In this document: positions 25,453 to 31,492 of the stretch, in pieces | Numbering within the stretch: position 1 is the first letter of the stretch | Layout: the number at the start of each line of letters is the position of its first letter | Origin: Phyllobacteriaceae bacterium | GTDB lineage: Bacteria; Pseudomonadota; Alphaproteobacteria; Rhizobiales; Devosiaceae | DNA: 31,492 nucleotides | Assembly: GCA_012799265.1 (NCBI GenBank) | Contig: JAAZLP010000277.1 | Location: forward strand, 1 to 31,492 | Direction: 5' to 3' | Notes under the pieces: generated by a model | The model's input: the letters and a program-made list of their open reading frames with translations, nothing else | Databases searched by the model: none | What the model was told of the DNA's origin: nothing | Program-made: the position numbers and the translations under genes

Positions 25453-25932
25453 TTACCCAAGATCGCGCGCCATGACAAGCGCGGTGGCCGCGCTGCCATC
25501 GGGACGGGGATAATAGCCTTTTCGGGTCGAAATCGTCTCGAAACCGAGGTGCCTGTAGAGCCGGATGGCGCTGAGGTTTTGCTCGTCGACCTCAAGGAAC
25601 ATCCGGCGCGCCGGCGACATCATCAGATCGGCAAACACGGCATCCAGCAGCGCCCGGCCAATGCCCTTGCCGCGCGCCTTGGGATCGACCGCAATGGTCA
25701 AAAGCTCCGCCTCATCGGCGACGGTGCGGATCAGCGCGAAGCCGGAAATCCGGCGCCTCGCGTCACAGGCGATATAGACCGGGCAATTGGGATCGGCGAG
25801 GAAACTGGCAAATTCCTCGCTCGGCCAGCCGCGAAAAAAGCCCTGGGCATGGATGCGCGCCAGATCCTTGGCGTCCTTTGCCTCGCCCGGCTCGATATGG
25901 AGCCCGCCTGGGGCCATCCAGAGCTTCATCAT
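25453..25932 (-). CDS. rimI: Ribosomal protein S18 alanine N-acetyltransferase
   Basis: RimI acetylates the N-terminal alanine of ribosomal protein S18. The 159-residue GNAT protein has the acetyl-CoA loop VDPKARGKGIGRALLDAV near residues 81-98. The C-terminal segments FLEVDEQNLSAIRLYRHLGF and KGYYP are the usual RimI signature. The start overlaps the tsaB stop by four bases (ATGA), so translation is coupled. The tsaB-rimI pair is conserved in many bacteria. In other lineages related enzymes acetylate other proteins, so the S18 role is inferred from similarity and position. Confidence 0.92.
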   Translation of the reverse strand: MMKLWMAPGGLHIEPGEAKDAKDLARIHAQGFFRGWPSEEFASFLADPNCPVYIACDARRRISGFALIRTVADEAELLTIAVDPKARGKGIGRALLDAVFADLMMSPARRMFLEVDEQNLSAIRLYRHLGFETISTRKGYYPRPDGSAATALVMARDLG

Positions 25933-26540
25933 GACTGCCGCCTCGGAATGCGGGATGCGTCCTGCGGCTTGGCATCGGCATCGCGCACATAGGAGGCGTG
26001 CGGCGGGAAGTCGGTCGGATCGGCAGCGGCAGCAAATCGCGCCATGGCTTCGATATCGACGAAGGGCGAGGTGATCAGCGTCGCCTTGGGATCAACGGAT
26101 TGCTGCGCATCGCTCAGGGGAACGAGCCGCGGGCCAGCGCCCACAATGCCCGGCGCGGGAAAAGCCTCGAAATAGGCCTCGTCGCGCCGCGCATCGAGCA
26201 GCACATTGACCTTTCCGCTGGCTACGGAGAGCGAGAGCGCCAGAAGGCTCGGAATGCCCAGAACGGGGATCGCGCGCGCAACGCCAAGGCCGCGCGCCGC
26301 CGAAAGGCCGATCCGCAGCCCGGTGAAGGAGCCGGGGCCGGTGGTGACAGCAATGCGGGCGATGTCGGCATAGGTGACGCCATTTCGCGCCATCAGCACG
26401 TCGAGCCGTCCGAAAAGGATTTCCGCATGGCCCTTGGCGATGTCATCGACGATGCAATCGCTTGTGCCATCAGCGCGACAAAGCCCGAGCTGCAGCCGCG
26501 GCGCGGCAGTGTCGATGGCAAGGGTGATCGGTCTGGACAT
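25929..26540 (-). CDS. tsaB: tRNA t6A37 threonylcarbamoyltransferase subunit TsaB
   Basis: TsaB is the scaffold partner of TsaD and TsaE in making threonylcarbamoyl-adenosine at position 37 of ANN-decoding tRNAs. The 203-residue protein has the ASKHA fold start ITLAIDTAAPRLQLGL, the helix HAEILFGRLDVLM and the diagnostic TTGPGSFTGLRIGLSAARGL near residues 67-86. The frame stays open upstream to 27176, but the extension lies opposite lnt and has no family similarity. ATG 26540 starts at the conserved head. Upstream purine-rich stretches give only a modest ribosome site. It is the first gene of tsaB-rimI-fur-plsC and divergent from lnt. Confidence 0.93.
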   Translation of the reverse strand: MSRPITLAIDTAAPRLQLGLCRADGTSDCIVDDIAKGHAEILFGRLDVLMARNGVTYADIARIAVTTGPGSFTGLRIGLSAARGLGVARAIPVLGIPSLLALSLSVASGKVNVLLDARRDEAYFEAFPAPGIVGAGPRLVPLSDAQQSVDPKATLITSPFVDIEAMARFAAAADPTDFPPHASYVRDADAKPQDASRIPRRQS

Positions 26541-26662
26541 AGGGCTCGCATTCCCCGTGTTCCCTCCCGGGCGGGAGCGAAATTGACGCGAAGCGCCGGT
26601 TGCGGGGCCTGCCGGCGCGATCGCAGCATACCTATCGTTACCCCCTCGCCGAGTCCACCGCC

Positions 26663-26691
26663 TTGACGCCTCGCGGGCGTGCGACCACTTT
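26663..26691 (+). promoter_or_regulatory. Possible lnt promoter
   Basis: TTGACG at 26663-26668 and CACTTT at 26686-26691 are 17 bases apart, in the 186-base space between divergent tsaB and lnt. The -35 is good and the -10 weak, a common state in GC-rich alphaproteobacteria. The predicted start would leave a leader of roughly 28 bases before lnt. Confidence 0.3.
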
Positions 26692-26726
26692 GCCTCCATG
26701 CCCGTTGATTCGCCCCTATCGCGCCC

Positions 26727-28343
26727 ATGACCTGGCTGGCCGAAACTGCCATGCTCAGCCATGGCTGGCGCCGCTTCCTGCTGCTTCTGGTGGCGGGCGC
26801 GCTGGCGGGCCTTTCCGTGCCGCCCTTTTTCATCCTGCCCGTGCTTTTCCTCGCCATGCCCATCTGGGTCTGGGCGCTGGATGGCGCCGAGCGGGGGCGA
26901 GGCTGGCGGCTGCTCTTCGGGCCAGCCTTTTCCATCGGCTTTGCCTTTGGCTGGGGCTATTTCCTCGTCGCCTTCCATTGGCTCGGTTCTGCCTTCTTCG
27001 TCGATGGCGGCTGGGTGCTTTGGGCCATGCCCTTTGCCGTTGCCGCGCTGGCGGCGCTGATCGCGCTGTTCTGGGGCCTCGCCAGTGCCATGGCGCATCT
27101 GAGCTGGAGCCATGGCTGGACCCGCATCCTGACGCTCTCGGCCTGGCTCGCGGCAGCCGAATTCGCGCGTGGGCATGTTCTGACCGGGTTCCCATTCGAT
27201 CTCATCGGCTACAGCCTCACCGGCACCGAAGAGATGATGCAGCTCGCCTCTGTCATCGGCGTCTATGGGCTCAGCTTCCTCGCGCTGCTGCTGGCCATGA
27301 CGCCGGCGCTGGTCTGGCCGGCGGATGGCCGCAACTGGTCACGGCGCCTGCCGCCACTGTTCCTCGCGCTCTTTGTCATTGCCGCCCAGCTTGGCTATGG
27401 CTGGAACCGGCTGAGCGGCACTGTTGCCACCGAGCGCAGCGACATGGCCATGCGGCTCGTGCAGCCGCTGGTCTATGAGCATGCCGATTTCGGCAATGTC
27501 GATCCGGTGGCGCTGATCGACCGGCTGCTGATGCTGTCGGACATGCGCATGGACCCGTCCGATCAGGGCCTTGCGGACATCACGCATCTCGTCTGGCCCG
27601 AATCGAGCCTGCCCTTCTTCCTCGAATCCTATCCCGAAGCCTTGGCCCGCATCGCCCGCATGCTGCCCGAGCAGGCGACATTGATCGCCGGAGTGCCGCG
27701 GCGTCCCTATGAGCTGGGTGAAGCGGGCAATAGCCAGCCGCCGTTCAATTCGGTGGTTGCGATCGATACCGATGGCGAGATCGTCGCCAGCTATGACAAG
27801 GCGCACCTCGTGCCCTTCGGGGAATATCTGCCCTTTGCCGGTTTCTTCAAACAGCTGGGCATTACCCAGTTCGTGCCGGGGGCAGATGGCTGGTCACCCG
27901 GCGACGCGCGGCGGCGGCTGATGGGCCTGCCGGGAGCACCGGCGCCGCTGGTGCTTGTCTGCTACGAAATCCTGTTCTCGGGCGATCTCGGCGACACCGC
28001 GGCCGCGCAGTTCATCCTCAATGTCACCAACGATGCCTGGTTCGACAAATCCATCGGGCCCGCGCAGCACGCCCATCACGCCAAGCTTCGCGCCGTCGAA
28101 GAGGGCATGAGCCTCGTTCGCGTCGCCAATACCGGCCTCACCTTCGCCACCGACCCCCTGGGCAGAATCACCGCGCAGCTCGCGCCGGGCGAAATGGCCG
28201 CGCTCGACATCCGCCCGCATGTCAAACTTGACGCCACGGTGTTTTCAAAGGTCCGGCACTGGCCCTTTCTCATCGCCGTGCTGGCCGGGATTTTGGCGGG
28301 CTTTGTGGCGTCACGGCGGGGGCGGAGAAGAGTAGCGGTCTGA
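26727..28343 (+). CDS. lnt: Apolipoprotein N-acyltransferase
   Basis: Lnt adds the third acyl chain to the N-terminal cysteine of lipoproteins in the inner membrane, the last step of their maturation. The 538-residue protein has a head of about six membrane helices (residues 15-215), a nitrilase-like catalytic domain (about 235-495) and a final membrane helix near 505-525. The catalytic triad is Glu292 in WPESSLPF, Lys358 in YDKAHLVPFGEYLP and Cys412 in LVCYEILF. The segment NVTNDAWF is typical. The start codon has no clear ribosome site; a later ATG at codon 9 is an alternative. It diverges from tsaB. In rhizobia it usually follows miaB, phoH, ybeY and corC, but none of these is here. Confidence 0.95.
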   Translation: MTWLAETAMLSHGWRRFLLLLVAGALAGLSVPPFFILPVLFLAMPIWVWALDGAERGRGWRLLFGPAFSIGFAFGWGYFLVAFHWLGSAFFVDGGWVLWAMPFAVAALAALIALFWGLASAMAHLSWSHGWTRILTLSAWLAAAEFARGHVLTGFPFDLIGYSLTGTEEMMQLASVIGVYGLSFLALLLAMTPALVWPADGRNWSRRLPPLFLALFVIAAQLGYGWNRLSGTVATERSDMAMRLVQPLVYEHADFGNVDPVALIDRLLMLSDMRMDPSDQGLADITHLVWPESSLPFFLESYPEALARIARMLPEQATLIAGVPRRPYELGEAGNSQPPFNSVVAIDTDGEIVASYDKAHLVPFGEYLPFAGFFKQLGITQFVPGADGWSPGDARRRLMGLPGAPAPLVLVCYEILFSGDLGDTAAAQFILNVTNDAWFDKSIGPAQHAHHAKLRAVEEGMSLVRVANTGLTFATDPLGRITAQLAPGEMAALDIRPHVKLDATVFSKVRHWPFLIAVLAGILAGFVASRRGRRRVAV

Positions 28344-28377
28344 CGCAAGGCCGCTTGAGCCTGTAGCCCCGCAAAGC

Positions 28378-28412
28378 AAAACCCCGACTGCATTGCTGCA
28401 ATCGGGGTTTTT
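28378..28412 (-). terminator. Terminator shared by tRNA-Leu and lnt
   Basis: A 15-base-pair stem (28378-28392 and 28397-28411) with loop TTGC. On the minus strand the only imperfect pair is a G-U. The T runs lie at the ends of the arms on both strands, so it can terminate both the minus-strand tRNA transcript and lnt reading toward it. Confidence 0.85.
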
Positions 28413-28417
28413 GAAAT

Positions 28418-28502
28418 TGGTGCCCAGAAAAGGACTCGAACCTTCACGCCTTGCGGCACACGGACCTGAACCGTGCGCGTCTACCAATTCCGCCATCTGG
28501 GC
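28418..28502 (-). tRNA. tRNA-Leu (anticodon CAG)
   Basis: An 85-base class II tRNA. The anticodon stem CACGG/CCGTG encloses the loop TTCAGGT, giving anticodon CAG. The long variable arm TGCCGCAAGGCGT fits leucine. The acceptor stem GCCCAGA/TCTGGGC is fully paired, the discriminator is A, and CCA is encoded. It reads CUG codons, which are abundant in this GC-rich DNA. Confidence 0.97.
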
Positions 28503-28512
28503 GACGGGCGTG

Positions 28513-28541
28513 TAACTAGGGTGCCCTTGGGGCAATGTCAA
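28513..28541 (-). promoter_or_regulatory. Sigma-70 type promoter of tRNA-Leu
   Basis: On the minus strand a perfect TTGACA (28536-28541) and TAGTTA (28513-28518) are 17 bases apart. The predicted start is a few bases before the mature tRNA 5' end. It is the best match to the housekeeping promoter consensus in the GC-rich part of the window. Confidence 0.8.
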
Positions 28542-28610
28542 TGCGGTTTCCGCACTGCTTGCAGAAGAGAGGGAAAGCGTCGCAGGTTTTCCCCATCTGC
28601 GCGCATCCGA

Positions 28611-28973
28611 TCAGAAGTTTGCGCCATCCCAATGGGTAATGGCATTGCGGTCTACGGGCGGCGCGTCGTTGAGGCAGGCGACATTGATCATCACCATCTC
28701 ATTGCCCTTGCCATCGCTGCCGCGCGCAAAGGCTTCGATTCCGCAGGTCTTGCAGAAGAGGTGGTCGATGCCCTTGGTGTTGAAATGATAAAGGGTCAGA
28801 TTGTCTTCGCCTCTATGAAGCGTGAAGGCGCTGGCGGGGACTGACTGCATCACCCAGCCCAACCGGCGGCAGCGGGAACAATTGCAGTCGCCCATCGAGC
28901 CCAGGTCTGTATGGGCGGTGAAACGCACGGCGCCGCAATGGCACTGGCCTTGATGGTCACGAGCTTGGGGCAT
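28611..28973 (-). CDS. GFA family zinc protein (CENP-V/glutathione-dependent formaldehyde-activating type)
   Basis: A 120-residue cytoplasmic protein of the GFA fold, which binds zinc through clustered cysteines. Visible ligands are Cys11 and Cys13 (CHCGAVRF), Cys30, Cys32 and Cys35 (DCNCSRCRR), and Cys74 and Cys77 (FCKTCGI). The founding member Gfa was reported to speed reaction of glutathione with formaldehyde, but most family members have no proven activity, so function stays open. The frame is open to 29054, but ATG 28973 has AAGGAG seven bases upstream and starts just before the conserved region. It diverges from the NDUFA9-like gene. A promoter-like TTGACT lies at 29018-29023 on its strand with a weak -10. 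Confidence 0.88.
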   Translation of the reverse strand: MPQARDHQGQCHCGAVRFTAHTDLGSMGDCNCSRCRRLGWVMQSVPASAFTLHRGEDNLTLYHFNTKGIDHLFCKTCGIEAFARGSDGKGNEMVMINVACLNDAPPVDRNAITHWDGANF

Positions 28974-29122
28974 GCTTGATCTCCTTATGAGAACAAATGA
29001 AGAACAAGTGTGCGAAAGAGTCAAGCCGCCATGAGGTTTTGCGAGGACTGCCAAGGCTCGACATCAGGCGCTCCCATGGGCTAGAAGCGAGGCCAGCCAA
29101 TCTTCTTGATCGGAGCCCCGAT

Positions 29123-30121
29123 ATGGATCGCAATACCCCAAAGCTCGCTACGGTTTTTGGCGGTTCGGGATTCGTCGGCACCCATCTTATTCCGCTGCTG
29201 GCCAGGCAGGGCTATCGGGTGCGCGTTGCGGTGCGCCGTCCGGACCTTGCCGGCACCGTCCGCGTTGCTGGCGGCGTCGGTCAGGTCGTCCCGGTCCAGG
29301 CCAATCTGCGCAATGAAGACTCCATCCGTCGCGCCGTCGTCGGCGCCGATGTAGTGATCAATCTCGTCGGCATCGGTTATGAGCGCGGCAAGCAGACTTT
29401 TGGCGCCGTGCATGTCGATGGCGCTGCCGCCGTGGCCCGTGCCGCCCGCGACGCAGGCGTCGCACGCCTCGTGCATCTCTCGGCTCTGGGCGTCGAACAG
29501 GCCGCCGATGTCAGCAAATATGCTGCCAGCAAGCTAGCTGGCGAAAAGGCCGTGCTGGAAGCCTTTCCGCAGGCCACGATCATCCGCTCCTCGATCATGT
29601 TTGGTCAGGACGATGGCTTCTTCAATCTGATGGGCTCGCTGTCGCGGCTCCTGCCGGTGATGCCGGTGATCGCGGGCGACACGCGTTTCCAGCCCGTCTT
29701 TGTCGGCGATGTCGCCGAGGCGATCGCCAAGGCAGCCGCGGGCGAGGCCAAGTCCGGCCGCGTCTATGAGCTTGGTGGTCCTGATGTCGAAAGCCATCGT
29801 GCACTGCTGGAGCGCGTGCAGCGGGAAACCCGCCGCAATCGTCCGCTCCTCGCCTTCCCGACGGGGATTGCGCGGTTTGGCGCCGGGATCCTCGGCCTGC
29901 TGCCGTTCAAGCCGCTGGTGACGGGTGATCAGATCACCCTCCTCGGCATCGACAATGTCGTGTCGGAAGCCGCCCAGAAGGACAAGCGCAGCTTTGCTGC
30001 CTTCGGCATCACGCCGACCAGCATGGACAAGATCCTGCCCACCTATATGTGGCGTTTTGGCCCCAATGGGCAGTTCGATCGCAAGGAACGTCCCACCGTG
30101 GACGGGCTGCCGACCAGCTAA
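29123..30121 (+). CDS. Complex I NDUFA9 subunit family protein (atypical SDR)
   Basis: A 332-residue NAD(P)-binding protein of the extended or atypical SDR group, similar to the NDUFA9 accessory subunit of respiratory complex I. The nucleotide motif is GGSGFVG at residues 13-19, with further family segments LVHLSALGV, YAASKLAGEKAV, IIRSSIMFGQDDGFFN and QPVFVGDVAEAI. The C-terminal part GPDVESHRALLERV to the end is typical of these epimerase-like proteins. Whether it sits in complex I in bacteria is not certain. ATG 29123 has GGAG seven bases upstream; a longer frame to 28997 lacks similarity. A strong terminator follows the gene. Confidence 0.9.
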   Translation: MDRNTPKLATVFGGSGFVGTHLIPLLARQGYRVRVAVRRPDLAGTVRVAGGVGQVVPVQANLRNEDSIRRAVVGADVVINLVGIGYERGKQTFGAVHVDGAAAVARAARDAGVARLVHLSALGVEQAADVSKYAASKLAGEKAVLEAFPQATIIRSSIMFGQDDGFFNLMGSLSRLLPVMPVIAGDTRFQPVFVGDVAEAIAKAAAGEAKSGRVYELGGPDVESHRALLERVQRETRRNRPLLAFPTGIARFGAGILGLLPFKPLVTGDQITLLGIDNVVSEAAQKDKRSFAAFGITPTSMDKILPTYMWRFGPNGQFDRKERPTVDGLPTS

Positions 30122-30145
30122 ACGCGCATCACTGTTTGAATTTTG

Positions 30146-30177
30146 AAAATCCCCGGGCCAGTGCTCGGGGATTTTTT
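30146..30177 (+). terminator. Rho-independent terminator of the NDUFA9-like gene
   Basis: A 13-base-pair stem with one G-U pair (30146-30158 and 30163-30175, loop CAGT) ends in a run of six T residues (30172-30177). It lies 24 bases after the stop codon. Confidence 0.9.
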
Positions 30178-30178
30178 G

Positions 30179-30277
30179 TTTTGCGCGGCGCAAAATTGTC
30201 CAAAGATATATCTTGAAACAGGGTGCGCGCCCCACAATCTCTGGCGCACGGGGCTTTGCGATATATCTGGAGATATA
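30179..30277 (+). promoter_or_regulatory. Three palindromes before the PadR gene (likely promoter and operators)
   Basis: Three dyads lie in the 100 bases before the PadR start. The first is TTTTGCGC-G-GCGCAAAA at 30179-30195, with perfect arms. The second is AAGATATATCTT at 30203-30214, a perfect 12-base palindrome. The third is TATATCT-GG-AGATATA at 30262-30277, which shares the AGATATA half-site with the second and contains the GGAG ribosome site. A -35/-10 pair TTGCGC and AGATAT with 17 bases between overlaps the first two. The matching second and third sites suggest that PadR represses its own gene. Confidence 0.6.
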
Positions 30278-30278
30278 G

Positions 30279-30986
30279 ATGTCTTACTGGAAAAATGGTG
30301 AACCCAACTGGCGTCAGTTCGAGCGCATGGCGCGGAGCGGCTGGGGCCGTGTGCAGCGCATGGCCGATGAAGAGCTGGGTAATGTCGGCGGCAATTTCCG
30401 CGTTGGCCGCATGCTGGCCTCGGGCGATGTGCGGCTTGTGGCGCTCTATTTCATCGAACAGCAGCCGCGCCATGGCTATGACCTGATCAAGGCGGTCGAA
30501 GAGCGCTCCAATGGCGTCTATTCGCCCAGCCCCGGCATTGTCTATCCGGCCCTGACCTATCTGGAAGAAGCCGGTTATGTGACCTCGGCCGCTGACGGCA
30601 ACAAGAAGCTCTATACCATCACCGATGAGGGGCGCCGTCATCTCGACGAGAACCGTGAGGGGGTGGCTGGAACGCTCGACTTCCTCGCCAAGACGGGTGA
30701 GCAGATGAACCGTTTTCGCGAGTTCGTCCGTGCCGACTGGCCCTTTGGTGCGGGCGAAAACCCGGAAAACGGCAATGTGCCGCCGCGCTGGCATGAACGC
30801 TCTGCCGAGCAGGATCAGCCGCTCAAGGACGCCGTGCCGGAACTGGAAGCGGCGCGCAAGGCGCTCAAGGCCGCCATCAAGAAGGCCCGCCGCGCCGGCG
30901 AAGACCAGCAGCGCCGCGCTGCCGACATCCTCCGTCGCGCTGCAGCGGAAGTGGAAGGTCTCAGCGACGACGAGGTCGACCTCTAG
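30279..30986 (+). CDS. PadR family transcriptional regulator
   Basis: A 235-residue regulator. The PadR winged helix lies at about residues 50-125: LVALYFIEQQPRHGYDLIKAVEERSNG, then SPSPGIVYPALTYLEEAGYV and the wing with KKLYTITDEGRRHL. An N-terminal extension of about 45 residues is rich in Trp, Arg and Gly. The C-terminal part (about 180-230) is a charged Ala/Arg/Lys helix, probably a dimerising coiled coil. The ligand is unknown. The ATG has GGAG six bases upstream, inside a palindrome that is probably its operator. No target gene is obvious downstream, as the next gene is convergent. Confidence 0.9.
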   Translation: MSYWKNGEPNWRQFERMARSGWGRVQRMADEELGNVGGNFRVGRMLASGDVRLVALYFIEQQPRHGYDLIKAVEERSNGVYSPSPGIVYPALTYLEEAGYVTSAADGNKKLYTITDEGRRHLDENREGVAGTLDFLAKTGEQMNRFREFVRADWPFGAGENPENGNVPPRWHERSAEQDQPLKDAVPELEAARKALKAAIKKARRAGEDQQRRAADILRRAAAEVEGLSDDEVDL

Positions 30987-31026
30987 GCGGGCTTGCTCAC
31001 TGCAGGTTCATTCCACCCACAAATCC

Positions 31027-31106
31027 GTCCTCGGGCTCGACCCGAGGACCTTTCTCCACCGGCACGGATCCATTTGAGGATAGCGGCCCTCGGGTCAGGC
31101 CGAGGG
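31027..31106. repeat. Two GC-rich palindromes between PadR and TetR genes
   Basis: The first palindrome has perfect nine-base arms (31027-31035 and 31041-31049, loop CTCGA) and reads GTCCTCGGG/CCCGAGGAC. It is followed by CTTTCT and may end the PadR transcript. The second (31087-31093 and 31100-31106) has the related core CCCTCGG/CCGAGGG. Units of the form TCCTCGGG...CCCGAGGA recur between genes in many alphaproteobacterial genomes, so these may be copies of a dispersed element. Confidence 0.55.
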
Positions 31107-31136
31107 GCGGCGCGGTGGATGGGGCGCAAGTTGCGC

Positions 31137-31492
31137 TCACACCCCCGGCTTGGTCTTGAGGAAATCCAGCACCATCTGCACGGCATGGGCTTCGCGCTCC
31201 TGCACCATGCTGACGCTGGAAAGATCGCGCTCGAAGATCACCGACAGCGTTGCGGTGTTCGAGACGTAGAAAAAGCCGAGCGCTGCGACGGAAATATAGA
31301 GCTGCACGGGATCGACGTCGCGGCCGAAGCTATTTGCTGCCGCGCCGCGTTCGAGAATGGCCGCGATCTGACCCACCAGCGGCGAATGCAGCGCCTTGAT
31401 GTCAGGCAGGGTTTTCAGGAACCGCGCGTTTTCAATATTCTCGGTGCCGAGCAGGCGCGGAAACCAGGGATTGGCAAGGAAGTGGCGGAAGG
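31137..31492 (-). CDS. TetR family transcriptional regulator, C-terminal part (cut by window end)
   Basis: The frame is open from the stop at 31137 to the window edge, giving 117 residues of a C-terminal ligand-binding domain. The N-terminal helix-turn-helix lies outside. Visible parts are RHFLANPWFPRLLGTENI, then ARFLKTLPDIKALHSPLVGQI and VQLYISVAALGFFYVSNTATLS. They match TetR regulators with a C-terminal domain of the RutR (YcdC) kind. Ligand and targets cannot be told. It is convergent with the PadR gene, with the palindromes between them. Confidence 0.82.
   Translation of the reverse strand, partial: FRHFLANPWFPRLLGTENIENARFLKTLPDIKALHSPLVGQIAAILERGAAANSFGRDVDPVQLYISVAALGFFYVSNTATLSVIFERDLSSVSMVQEREAHAVQMVLDFLKTKPGV

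Noticed and set aside
24475..25992. Plus-strand open frame opposite plsC, fur and rimI
   Set aside because: It crosses three well-supported minus-strand genes and has no family features.
26541..27176. Upstream extension of the tsaB frame
   Set aside because: The extension lies opposite lnt, is low in complexity (Gln, Arg, Pro rich) and lies before the conserved TsaB start.

Overview
The window reads as two unlike pieces of DNA. Bases 1 to about 1240 are AT-rich. They carry one short-chain dehydrogenase gene with a textbook sigma-A type promoter and an AT-rich terminator, the style of a low-GC Firmicute such as a lactic acid bacterium. From about 1314 to the end the DNA is GC-rich with the gene content and order of an alphaproteobacterium of the order Hyphomicrobiales. 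A Devosia-like organism is my best guess, made from gene content only. The switch falls inside a tRNA-Ala(GGC) gene whose acceptor stem has two mismatched pairs. This looks like a hybrid of two tRNA genes, so the left 1.2 kb is most likely an assembly or contamination chimera, or less likely transferred DNA.

Layout of the alphaproteobacterial part. (1) 1489-6018: FYDLN acid-domain protein (minus), then cmk, rpsA with a strong terminator, a GNAT acetyltransferase, ihfB and a LapA-like membrane protein. (2) 6069-9903: trpF, trpB, trpA and accD, covering late tryptophan synthesis and acetyl-CoA carboxylase. (3) 10000-12633: a large methyl-accepting chemotaxis protein ending in a CheR/CheB docking pentapeptide. 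(4) 12711-20343: a sugar nucleotidyltransferase overlapping addB, addB overlapping addA (double-strand break repair), then trxA with a perfect terminator. (5) 20510-23497: a family 3 glycoside hydrolase and pncB, 6 bases apart. (6) 23680-24074: a small unknown protein and, tail to tail, a 49-residue single-span membrane protein. (7) 24172-28343: a minus-strand operon tsaB-rimI-fur-plsC (tRNA t6A synthesis, S18 acetylation, metal regulator, phospholipid synthesis) divergent from lnt (lipoprotein N-acylation). (8) 28418-31492: tRNA-Leu(CAG) with its own promoter and terminator, a GFA-family zinc protein, an NDUFA9-like NAD(P)-binding protein, a PadR regulator preceded by three palindromes, two dispersed-type palindromes, and the C-terminal part of a TetR regulator cut by the window end.

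Most of the window is housekeeping sequence and I see no new defence, mobile or biosynthetic system. The points most worth checking are the hybrid tRNA junction, the 49-residue membrane protein, the palindrome cluster before the PadR gene, the cysteine-free AccD, and the gaps in expected gene order (aroA before cmk, folC after accD).
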